Positions 47,806 through 56,863 of a stretch of DNA of 64,000 nucleotides are shown here, piece after piece (position 1 is the stretch's first letter; every line of letters starts with the position of its first letter). Source of the stretch: an uncultured Phycisphaerales bacterium (GTDB lineage: Bacteria; Planctomycetota; Phycisphaerae; Sedimentisphaerales; Anaerobacaceae). The stretch covers positions 1-64,000 of the forward strand of contig CAIODZ010000038.1 in NCBI GenBank assembly GCA_903857265.1, given 5' to 3'. A program made the position numbers and the translations under genes. The notes below the pieces were generated by a model, which was given only the letters and a program-made list of their open reading frames with translations, had not been told where the DNA came from and ran no database searches.

Positions 47806-48468
47806 ATGATATCAGGGCCACATAACGGTAAATTTGCCAGGGAACGCGAGCGGATGGTCCAGCATGACCTGAAGGGGCGGGGTATAACCGAGGCGGGGGT
47901 GCTTTCGGCGATGGGACGGGTATTGCGTGAGGAGTTTGTGCCTGAGTCGTATGAATCGCAGGCATACGCGGATGGCCCTTTGCCGATTGGGATGGGGCAG
48001 ACGATATCGCAGCCATATATAGTTGCGCTGATGACGCAGGAGCTTCGGCTGAATAATTATTGCGAGGTGCTGGAGGTTGGGACGGGCAGCGGGTATCAGA
48101 CGGCTATTCTGGCGAAATTAGCGAAACGGGTTTATACGATTGAGCGGTTCGCGGATTTATCGGCGAAAGCGCAGGCGGTTCTTGGCCGGCTGGGAATTAA
48201 TAATGTTGAGTTTTATGTCGGCGACGGCAGCGGAGGATGGCCAGAGAAAAGGACGTTTGACAGAATTATCGTTACTGCTGCTGTGCCTGAAGTGCCGGGA
48301 CAATTGATTGACCAGCTTGGCGCAGGGGGGATAATTGTTGTGCCGGTTGGCGAAGGCGGTGTGCAGGAGCTTATCGTGGGGACGAAAAAAGAAGGGAAAC
48401 TTATTGAGCGGGTGGCGTGCGACGTCCGGTTTGTCAAACTCGTCGGCAAATACGCGTTCGAGGAATAA
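47806..48468 (+). CDS. pcm: Protein-L-isoaspartate O-methyltransferase
   Basis: AYADGPLPIGMGQTISQPYIVALMTQ...VLEVGTGSGYQTAILAKL. Confidence 0.94.
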   Translation: MISGPHNGKFARERERMVQHDLKGRGITEAGVLSAMGRVLREEFVPESYESQAYADGPLPIGMGQTISQPYIVALMTQELRLNNYCEVLEVGTGSGYQTAILAKLAKRVYTIERFADLSAKAQAVLGRLGINNVEFYVGDGSGGWPEKRTFDRIIVTAAVPEVPGQLIDQLGAGGIIVVPVGEGGVQELIVGTKKEGKLIERVACDVRFVKLVGKYAFEE

Positions 48469-48471
48469 TGA

Positions 48472-50571
48472 GTGGGCGAATTAGGCGCAAAACCGAGTGG
48501 TGATATTAAATTGTCGATGCCGGTGCAGTTTTTGAAGGGAGTGGGGCCGGCAAGGGCGGAAATATTCGCTAAGCTGGGGGTTGTTACCGTCGGGGATTTG
48601 CTGGAGTATTTTCCGCGTGACTGGGTATTTGCACCGGAGCCGAAGAAAATAGGGCAATTGGAGATTGGCGAGACGGCGGCGATTGTGGGGCTGGTTGAGT
48701 CAACGGATTTTAAGAATTATCACAGGCCCGCGATATTCGAGGCGATGGTGAGCGATGAAACGGGGATTTGCCGGATAATATGGTTTAACGGCGGATACCT
48801 GCGGGACCAGTTGAGGCCCGGACAGGCGGTTATGGCGTGGGGGAAGGTTGGGGAATACAAGCACCAGCTGCAGTTGACGAATCCGAAGTTTCGCGTGATG
48901 GAAAAAGAGGCGTCGAAGCCCGCGGAGTATTTCAGCGGGGGGGTGTATCCTGCGAGCGGCGGGCTGAGCAGTATGCAGATTAAGAAGATAATCAGGCCCG
49001 TGCTGGATAATATCGGCGGACTCGTCGGCGAATTCTATGAAGACGAGTTTCTTAAAAAAATGGAACTGATAAAACGCAAGGACGCGTTTGGGTGGATTCA
49101 TTTGCCTGCGGATGAGGGCAAATTAGGCAAGGCGAAACGCCGGCTTAAATTCGATGAATTGTTTTTGATGCAGTTGGGACTTGCGCTTCGCAGGCACAGG
49201 CACAGTGAATTCGCGTCGGCGGTTGCGATGAAATCGTCCGAGGAAATCGACAGACGGATCCGAAAGCGATTCCCGTTTTTACTTACCGAAGACCAGGACA
49301 AGACAATCGCTGAAATAGTCGCTGATATGCAAAGGGCGATACCGATGAATCGACTTTTGCAGGGGGACGTCGGGTCAGGCAAAACGGTGGTTGCGCTTTA
49401 CGCGACGCTATTGGCGGTGGCGAACAAGACGCAGGTTGCGATTATGGCGCCGACGGAGATATTGGCGAACCAGCATTTTATAAGCATCGAGAGGTATCTG
49501 CGGAACAGCGACGTAAAGCGAGTAATGATTACGGGCGGGCTTACGGGTAAAGACAGAAACGAAATTCTCAAAGATATAAAAGCAGGTGGGATAGATATTG
49601 TTGTGGGCACGGTTGCTCTGTTAGAGAAGGATATCGAATTCAAAAAACTTGGGTTGGTTGTGATTGACGAGCAGCACAAATTCGGCGTTCACCAGAGAGC
49701 GGAATTGCGCAAAGCCGGGACGCCCCATTGCCTTGTTATGACCGCTACTCCCATTCCGAGGACTTTGGCGATGACGGTTTTCGGGGATTTGGATGTGTCT
49801 ATAATCAAACATAGTCCCCCGGGGAGGGGGGCAGTGGTTACGCGGTGGGTCTCGCCGGATGACAGGGCCAAGGCATACGAATTTATTCGCGAGCGATTGC
49901 GTGCGGGAAAGCAGGCGTATTTCGTATATCCGCGCATAACTGGTATCGAGGAGGAAGGCGATATCAAGGCGGCGACCGACGGGTGGCGAGAATTGTCGAA
50001 GGTCTTTGGCGAATTCAAGGTTGAATTACTGCACGGGCGGTTAAGCTCGGAGAAAAAAAAGGAAGTAATGGCGGAGTTTCGCAGAGGGAAAATAAAGGCG
50101 CTGGTCGCGACGGTAGTGATAGAGGTCGGCGTGGATATTCCAAACGCGACGATAATGGTTATCGAGGGTGCGGACAGGTTTGGCCTGGCGCAGTTGCACC
50201 AGTTGCGGGGCAGAATAGGCAGGGGGACGGACAAGTCGTTTTGCTTTTTATTCGCGGACAAGGAGACGGAAAACGAAGTGGCTAAAAGCCGGCTTGAAAT
50301 GATGGAACGAAGTAACGATGGTTTCGAGATAGCGGAGCACGATTTGAAACTGAGAGGGCCTGGGGAGCTTTTCAGCACGCGGCAGCACGGGCTGCCCGAT
50401 TTGAAAATCGCCAATATCATCGACGATTATGATTTGTTGGTTATGGCTCGACGCTGCGCATTTGAGCTCGTTACCCAGGATGCCTTATTAACTGGGCCGA
50501 CACATAAGAATATTCGTCAGGCATTGATAACCAAATTCGGCGACTCATTAGGCCTTGCGGATGTTGCTTAG
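48472..50571 (+). CDS. recG: ATP-dependent DNA helicase RecG
   Basis: LLQGDVGSGKTVVALYA, VVIDEQHKFGVHQRAELR, MTATPIPRTLAMTVFGDLDVSII, HQLRGRIGRG. Confidence 0.97.
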   Translation: MGELGAKPSGDIKLSMPVQFLKGVGPARAEIFAKLGVVTVGDLLEYFPRDWVFAPEPKKIGQLEIGETAAIVGLVESTDFKNYHRPAIFEAMVSDETGICRIIWFNGGYLRDQLRPGQAVMAWGKVGEYKHQLQLTNPKFRVMEKEASKPAEYFSGGVYPASGGLSSMQIKKIIRPVLDNIGGLVGEFYEDEFLKKMELIKRKDAFGWIHLPADEGKLGKAKRRLKFDELFLMQLGLALRRHRHSEFASAVAMKSSEEIDRRIRKRFPFLLTEDQDKTIAEIVADMQRAIPMNRLLQGDVGSGKTVVALYATLLAVANKTQVAIMAPTEILANQHFISIERYLRNSDVKRVMITGGLTGKDRNEILKDIKAGGIDIVVGTVALLEKDIEFKKLGLVVIDEQHKFGVHQRAELRKAGTPHCLVMTATPIPRTLAMTVFGDLDVSIIKHSPPGRGAVVTRWVSPDDRAKAYEFIRERLRAGKQAYFVYPRITGIEEEGDIKAATDGWRELSKVFGEFKVELLHGRLSSEKKKEVMAEFRRGKIKALVATVVIEVGVDIPNATIMVIEGADRFGLAQLHQLRGRIGRGTDKSFCFLFADKETENEVAKSRLEMMERSNDGFEIAEHDLKLRGPGELFSTRQHGLPDLKIANIIDDYDLLVMARRCAFELVTQDALLTGPTHKNIRQALITKFGDSLGLADVA

Positions 50572-50680
50572 GTCAGCATAAGATAAACCGCAATCTTTGG
50601 GGCGATAAAATACCATTGTAGTCAAATCTACAATCGGTATAATCTTTGCTAAAGGACGGAAAAATAAAAAGGAGAATCTT

Positions 50681-52915
50681 ATGAAACGAATCCTGTTTTC
50701 TCTGATGTGCATTTCTTTGATATCTGCTAGTTTTGCCAAGGCGGATGCGTCTAACAAGGATATCCAATTGATACAAGCCGCAAGAGATGGCAACTTTCCG
50801 GCTGTGCGAACTCTTCTGGCTAACGGTGCTGATATCAATGTAAGGGATGCCAATGGCGATACGGTCCTGATTAATGCGGCGGTGAAGGGTCATACGGAAA
50901 TCGTCAAACTCCTTATAGAAAAAGGTGCTGATATCAACGCCAAAAACGCTGCTAAGGGAGTAACCGCTTTGATGTCTGCGACACAGGAAGGCCATACGGA
51001 GATTGTCAAACTCTTGCTGGAAAAAGGGGCTGATGTCAATGTAAAAGCAACCATCAGTGGCAGAACGGCCTTAATGGTGGCCTCCTACTTGGGTTATACG
51101 GAAATCGTCAGGTCATTGTTGAAAAAAAGTGTGGAGGTTAATGTGAAAGATGTCATCGATGGTACAACGGCCCTCATACTGGCGGCACAGGAAGGCCATA
51201 CGGAAATCGTCAAACTACTTCTGGAAAAGAGTGCCGATGTTAATGTGAAAACAACCACCGATAGTGCAACGGCCCTGATGGTAGCAGCATACATGGGTCA
51301 TACGGAAATCGTAAAGCTCCTGCTGGAAAGGGGTGCTGATGTTGATGCCAGGGATAAATATAGAGCAACAGTCCTGATGTGGGCGGCGGAGAATGGTCAT
51401 ACGGAAGTCGTCGAGCTCCTTTTGGAAAAGGGTGCTGATGTTGATGCCAGGGATGAATATAGAGCAACAGCCCTGATGTGGGCGGCGGAGAAGGGCCACA
51501 CGGAGGTCGTCAAGCTCCTGCTGGAAAAGGGCGCTGATGTCAATGCCAAGAATTACAAGAGTGCAACAGCACTGGAACTGGCAAAAAAAGGATATAGTTT
51601 GGGTTGCCAGAGCACCGTACAACTTCTTGAAAGAGCGGACGCATCAGGTCGCTGGAAGAATGACCAATTACTCCTCGCCGTATACAAGGGTGATCTTTGG
51701 GCTGTGCAAACTGCTCTGACCAACGGTGCTGATGTTGATGCCAGGGATGACTTCGGCTACACGGCCCTAATGATTGCATCGCAGAAAGGCCATACGGGGG
51801 TTGTCAAACTCCTTTTGGAAAAGGACGCTGATGTAAATGTCAAGAGGACCACAGACGGCACAACGGCCCTGATGTGGGCGGTAGCATTTGGTCATACGGA
51901 GGTCGTTAAGCTCCTGCTGGAAAAGGGTGCTGATGTTGATGCCAGGGATAAATATAGAGCAACAGCCCTGATGAAGGCGGCGGAGAAGGGCCACACAGAA
52001 ATCGTCAGGCTCCTGCTGGAAAAGGGTGCTGACGTCAACATCGAGGATGTCTTTGGATTAACGGCCTTACAGATGGTAAAATTTGGAAGCCACACAGATA
52101 TTGTGCAAATGCTTGAATCCGCCACACAGAAGGCGGACAAGAAAGCCGGTGCAAAAGAATCCGAGACGGTTGCTTCAAATAAAAATACTCAATCATTTGA
52201 ATCGGTCAGTAAACACAGCGAAGACAAGAACGACCAACTGCTTCAAGCCGTAAAAGACGGCAACCTCACCGCCGTGCAAACCCTTTTGGCTAACGGCGCT
52301 GATGTCAATGCAAAGGATGACTGCGGCATACCGGCCCTGTGGCTGGCGGCAAGTCATGGTTATACAGAAGTCGTTAAGCTCCTGCTGGAAAAGGGCGCTG
52401 ATATCAATGCAAAGAATAACGATGGTGTAACGGCCTTAATGATGGCAGCGGGGATAGGACACACGGAGATCGCCAAACTTCTTCTGGAAAAGGGCGCTGA
52501 TGTCAATGCAAAAACCAATGATGGCCAAACGGTCCTGATAATAGCGGCGACATTCAACGACCATACAAAAATCATCAAGTTCCTTCTGGAAAAGGGTGCT
52601 GATGTTAATGCCAAGGCCACCGACGGCGCAACGGCCCTGTTTATGGCATCGCAGCAAGGCCATACGGAGGTCGTCAAGCTTCTTTTAGAAAAAGGCGCTG
52701 ATGTCAATGCAAAGAATAACCACGGCAAAACGGCACTGATGATAGCGGTGATGCCAGGCTGGACAGATATCGTCAAACTCCTTTTGGAAAAGGGTGCTGA
52801 TGTAAATGTAAAGGCGACAATCGATAATGTCGAATGGACAGCGCTAAAGGCAGCAAAAAGAATGGAGCGCATAGACATTGTGCAAATGCTTGAAAAAGCC
52901 GGAGCGAAGGAATAG
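50681..52915 (+). CDS. Secreted ankyrin-repeat protein
   Basis: Signal peptide and many 33-aa repeats (GHTEVVKLLLEKGADVNAK...TALMWAAEK). Confidence 0.95.
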   Translation: MKRILFSLMCISLISASFAKADASNKDIQLIQAARDGNFPAVRTLLANGADINVRDANGDTVLINAAVKGHTEIVKLLIEKGADINAKNAAKGVTALMSATQEGHTEIVKLLLEKGADVNVKATISGRTALMVASYLGYTEIVRSLLKKSVEVNVKDVIDGTTALILAAQEGHTEIVKLLLEKSADVNVKTTTDSATALMVAAYMGHTEIVKLLLERGADVDARDKYRATVLMWAAENGHTEVVELLLEKGADVDARDEYRATALMWAAEKGHTEVVKLLLEKGADVNAKNYKSATALELAKKGYSLGCQSTVQLLERADASGRWKNDQLLLAVYKGDLWAVQTALTNGADVDARDDFGYTALMIASQKGHTGVVKLLLEKDADVNVKRTTDGTTALMWAVAFGHTEVVKLLLEKGADVDARDKYRATALMKAAEKGHTEIVRLLLEKGADVNIEDVFGLTALQMVKFGSHTDIVQMLESATQKADKKAGAKESETVASNKNTQSFESVSKHSEDKNDQLLQAVKDGNLTAVQTLLANGADVNAKDDCGIPALWLAASHGYTEVVKLLLEKGADINAKNNDGVTALMMAAGIGHTEIAKLLLEKGADVNAKTNDGQTVLIIAATFNDHTKIIKFLLEKGADVNAKATDGATALFMASQQGHTEVVKLLLEKGADVNAKNNHGKTALMIAVMPGWTDIVKLLLEKGADVNVKATIDNVEWTALKAAKRMERIDIVQMLEKAGAKE

Positions 52916-53051
52916 GAAAAAAGCGGGGAACGCCTCGCGAGAAATTAGAGAGTTTCCCGATTGCGGTTTCTACAAAGCTAAAGTCGAGAATCCCGGCCTA
53001 AGACATACAGGGGCAGGCAGGACAGGTTCACAGGAACAACAAAGTGGAAGA

Positions 53052-54089
53052 TTACTTTTTTCTGTATTTTCGCAGTATATCGAGGAGGTTTTGCATATCA
53101 TCGGGCAGGGGGGCTTCGAAGGAGACGATTTTTTCGGTTGTGGGGTGCTTGAAGGATATTGTCCATGCGTGAAGGGCGCAGCGGGCGATAACGGGAGCTT
53201 CGGGGGTTAGTTCAGCATCTTTTAATTGCCAGGGATAAACCGGTTTGCCGCCATACATATCATCGGCGACGATGGGGTGCTTGATATGGGCGAGGTGGAC
53301 GCGAATCTGGTGGGTGCGGCCCGTTTTGGGGGTGAGTTTCAAGAGTGAGAAGCCGCGGAAGGTTTCGAGGACCTCGTAGAAGGTGATTGCCTCTTTGCCT
53401 GTTTCGGGGCGGACCGCGTATTTATATCTGAATTTTGTATTGACGCCGAGCGGGGCGTTGATGCGGTCTCGCGTGAGTTCGGGGGTGCCGTGGACGATAG
53501 CGATATAGCTTTTTTCGACCTTTCGGTCGTGGAACTGCCTTGAGATTTTCCACTGGGCGATTGCATTTTTGGCGAGAATCATTACGCCCGTGGTGTTTCT
53601 GTCGAGACGATGGACGATGCCGGGGCGAAATTCGCCGAGTGCGATTGGGAAATTGGCGTCGTCGATTTCGGGCTCGTCCTCTTCGCCTTCATCTTCGTCT
53701 TCGACGGGCTCTGCTGAGGCGAGGTGGAATGCGAGGGCGTTTGCGATAGTGCCGTGGGTATTGCCCCGTGCGGGGTGGACGATGATATCGGCTGATTTAT
53801 TGATGACGATTATGTCATCGTCTTCGTGAAGGATGTTGAGGGGTATATCTTCGGGCGGGATTTCATTAGTGGGCAGTTCGGGCAGGGTGATTTCGATGAG
53901 GTCGTCGGGGTTGAGTTTCAAACTCGGTTTGGCCTTTTTGCCGTTGACTTTAACGCCGCCCGCCTTGATGACTTCCTGGAGCATAACGCGGCTGTAGTTG
54001 GAGTATCGCCCGTGGAGATATTTATCGAGCCGGCGTTCCTGGAGGGAACGGCCGACGCGAAGTGTGAGGTTCGTATCTTTGTTCGGCAT
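53052..54089 (-). CDS. RluA/RluD-family pseudouridine synthase with S4 domain
   Basis: GIVHRLDRNTTGVMILAKN, GRTHQIRVHLAHIKHPIVADDMYGG. Confidence 0.95.
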   Translation of the reverse strand: MPNKDTNLTLRVGRSLQERRLDKYLHGRYSNYSRVMLQEVIKAGGVKVNGKKAKPSLKLNPDDLIEITLPELPTNEIPPEDIPLNILHEDDDIIVINKSADIIVHPARGNTHGTIANALAFHLASAEPVEDEDEGEEDEPEIDDANFPIALGEFRPGIVHRLDRNTTGVMILAKNAIAQWKISRQFHDRKVEKSYIAIVHGTPELTRDRINAPLGVNTKFRYKYAVRPETGKEAITFYEVLETFRGFSLLKLTPKTGRTHQIRVHLAHIKHPIVADDMYGGKPVYPWQLKDAELTPEAPVIARCALHAWTISFKHPTTEKIVSFEAPLPDDMQNLLDILRKYRKK

Positions 54090-54101
54090 TTAGCGCGATA
54101 A

Positions 54102-54848
54102 TTAATTCTGGACCGGCGCGTTTGGCTCGCTGACTACCGGCGGCAGCGCCTTTATCGCTGGTTTTGGCATCGGTTTGAGAACGATTGTTCCAGTGAAAGA
54201 GTTCATCGCTACGAGCCGTTGTTTTGCGGCTACTGCCGGTGTGGTGCCCTCATAAGCGGCGCCCGTTGCCACTTCCTGATAAAGTTTTGTTGCGGCCTCA
54301 GGGTTGCCAAGCTCTTCCTCGCATAAACCAAGGCCGATTTTGGCGACGGCTTCGAGGGCAGGATTGGGGCTTTGTTTAAGTTTGTCGAGCGCTTTGGTGT
54401 AGTAATCTTTGGCCTTACCTATCTGCGTAGTGATATCCTGCTGGCTGACAGCGCCGAAACGGAAATGGAGCTCCGTTCTTAGGACTTCGGCGCTTTTAAT
54501 CAGTGCCGTCGCGGCAATCGCGTCATTGGATGCGTTTTTGGCGATGCTATCGAGTTCATCGGTGAGCTGGAAAAGCATATAGGCGTTATCCTGGTTCTCC
54601 AGTTGTTTCTGGGCGATAAAGGCTTTTTGCTGCGGCAGTTGTGATACAATCGTGGTGAGATTATTTTGTTCGCGTTCGACCACAACCGTTTTTTGATAGC
54701 GGTAGTAGAAAGACGATGCGAGCACGATAACGACAACAACGAGAACATATATTACTGTCTTGAGATTCTGGTTTGCCCAGTTGGGTAAATTACCAAGCCA
54801 TTCGGCCAGTTCATTGGTTTTCAGTTCGTGGCGATGTTCGGCCTTCAT
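54102..54848 (-). CDS. Tetratricopeptide-like membrane protein (YfgM-like architecture)
   Basis: N-terminal cytosolic segment, single TM, TPR-like helical region. Confidence 0.6.
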   Translation of the reverse strand: MKAEHRHELKTNELAEWLGNLPNWANQNLKTVIYVLVVVVIVLASSFYYRYQKTVVVEREQNNLTTIVSQLPQQKAFIAQKQLENQDNAYMLFQLTDELDSIAKNASNDAIAATALIKSAEVLRTELHFRFGAVSQQDITTQIGKAKDYYTKALDKLKQSPNPALEAVAKIGLGLCEEELGNPEAATKLYQEVATGAAYEGTTPAVAAKQRLVAMNSFTGTIVLKPMPKPAIKALPPVVSEPNAPVQN

Positions 54849-55006
54849 ATTTATTCTCCGTTAAAATATCTTACAAAAACCCTGTTATTTACGAACAGCG
54901 AAGCAACGAAAGCCCTATTCTACCAGAGGTCGTTTTGTGTTGCAATGGTGGTATGAGGGGGGTAAGATTAAAGTTTTACATTAAAAAAGGATTTCAAGGG
55001 TTGGCG

Positions 55007-56863
55007 ATGACTCAAGATATGCCGCTATTTAAGGCAGGTTTTCTGGTTTGCACAGTGATGTGCGTTGTTGCTATTTGCGGGGCAGCGGAAAAGCCGCAAG
55101 CAGGAGTTGCGAAGGGATTGGAGGGAATTTGGGACCCCGCGAGGTATATCAGCGTTGATGAGATTAAGCCGGGTATGGAGGCGTATTGCCTGACGGTTTA
55201 TAAAGGGACGGAGGTCGAGAAGTTCGGTCTGGAGGTCCTGAGTGTTGTTCACGATTTTACGCCCGGTCGGGACGCCATATTAGTTCGGGGGACCGACGAG
55301 CGATTCATTCATACGGGGCCTGTCGGGGGTTGCAGCGGTTCGCCTGTTTATATAAATGGCCGGCTGGCGGGTGCGATGGCGATGGGGTGGGTATTCAGCA
55401 AAGACCCGCTTTATGGCGTAACGCCGATTGCGGATATGCTTAGCGTGGGCGGGGCCGCGTTTAACCAATCAGGTGGTGAATCTTTGAGCAACGGGCCTGG
55501 CTTTGCGCTGGATTTTTCGAGGCCGATTGATTTTGCCCAGGTTGAAAAGAAAATTTTGTCGCCGGTAACGTCATCGCACGGGGAGTTCGCGGGGGCGTCG
55601 ATGCTGCCCTGTCCGATTGTAGTTTCGGGTATGCCGGAGTCGGTGACGAGTGATTTGGATGAAACGCTACGGCCTTTAGGGTTTATGGTTGTGTCGGGCG
55701 CGGGCGGGGGCAAGTCGAGCGATGTTTGTGATATTAAGCCGGTGCCTGGGGGGTGTCTGACGGTGCCGTTAGTTACCGGCGATATTACCATCGAGGTTGT
55801 CGGGACTATTACCGAGGTGAGGGGCAATGATATTTACGCCTTCGGGCATTCATTTTTGGGTTATGGGCCTGTGGATTTACCGATGGCGATGGGCGAGGTG
55901 CATACGGTTGTGTCGAGCGTGATGCGGTCGTTTAAGGTGGGGACATCGGTGAACGTTATAGGCGCGTTGAGGGCGGATGAGTCAACGGCTGTTCGGGGCA
56001 GAATCGGGGCTGAGGCGAGGATGATTCCGCTGACGGTGAGCGTGACCCGGTATAACGACAGCCAGCCGAGGAAATATAACTGCCGGATTGCGGATAACCG
56101 AATACTGACGCCACGGCTGCTTCGGGCTGTTGTGATGAGCGCGGGGGTTTTTCAGGGAGAGATGCCGCCTGATAACACGGTTTTCTACAAGGGCACTATC
56201 GAAACTGACGGGGCGGGAACCGTGGTTTTTGATAATGTCTCGACGGGCGAAGGTTTGAACGGTGCAGTACGTGACACGATGAGCCCCGTGGGTTTGCTGA
56301 TGAATAATCCCTACAGGCAGGTTCGGGTAAAGTCAATTAACGTGGATTTGGACATACGCGAAAAGGATATTACTTCGGCTATATGGTCTGTCGGGTTGTC
56401 CGGCTCCCGCGTCAAACGGGGCGATAACCTGGGCGTGGAGGTTGTTACGGAGTCGGTGCGGGCGCAGAAGCAAAAGTACAATTTCAATTTTACCGTGCCT
56501 GAGAATACCCCTGCGGGGACATATCAGCTGATTATCTGCGGCGGGTTAGAGTATGAGGAATTTTTGAGGAAGGCGGTCCCGCACAGGTTTGCTCCTGAGA
56601 ATATGGACACGCTGGTCGGGGTGATGAACAGGATTTTGGCGGTAGGCAGGAATGAGCTTCATTGTGTTATGGTTTTGCCTGCGGGGGGGGTTGCACTGGA
56701 GCAGGCGGAACTGCCCGAGCTGCCTGCGACAAAGGCGATGGTTCTTGGCGATTCGAGGAGGGCCAATACAATGCAGGTATATCCCGGCTGGATTGATAAA
56801 AGCGTGCGGACGTCAACGATAATCGTGGATAAAAAAATTATGAATGTTACGGTGGAACAGTGA
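55007..56863 (+). CDS. SpoIVB-type (S55) peptidase domain protein
   Basis: DEIKPGMEAYCLTVYKGTEVEKFGLEVLSVV...HTGPVGGCSGSPVYINGRLAGAMAMGWVFSKDPLYGVTPIADML. Confidence 0.85.
   Translation: MTQDMPLFKAGFLVCTVMCVVAICGAAEKPQAGVAKGLEGIWDPARYISVDEIKPGMEAYCLTVYKGTEVEKFGLEVLSVVHDFTPGRDAILVRGTDERFIHTGPVGGCSGSPVYINGRLAGAMAMGWVFSKDPLYGVTPIADMLSVGGAAFNQSGGESLSNGPGFALDFSRPIDFAQVEKKILSPVTSSHGEFAGASMLPCPIVVSGMPESVTSDLDETLRPLGFMVVSGAGGGKSSDVCDIKPVPGGCLTVPLVTGDITIEVVGTITEVRGNDIYAFGHSFLGYGPVDLPMAMGEVHTVVSSVMRSFKVGTSVNVIGALRADESTAVRGRIGAEARMIPLTVSVTRYNDSQPRKYNCRIADNRILTPRLLRAVVMSAGVFQGEMPPDNTVFYKGTIETDGAGTVVFDNVSTGEGLNGAVRDTMSPVGLLMNNPYRQVRVKSINVDLDIREKDITSAIWSVGLSGSRVKRGDNLGVEVVTESVRAQKQKYNFNFTVPENTPAGTYQLIICGGLEYEEFLRKAVPHRFAPENMDTLVGVMNRILAVGRNELHCVMVLPAGGVALEQAELPELPATKAMVLGDSRRANTMQVYPGWIDKSVRTSTIIVDKKIMNVTVEQ

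Noticed and set aside
50900-52900. Regularly spaced ~99-bp repeats, superficially array-like
   Set aside because: They are in-frame 33-aa ankyrin repeats, not a CRISPR array; spacing and coding periodicity are explained by protein repeats
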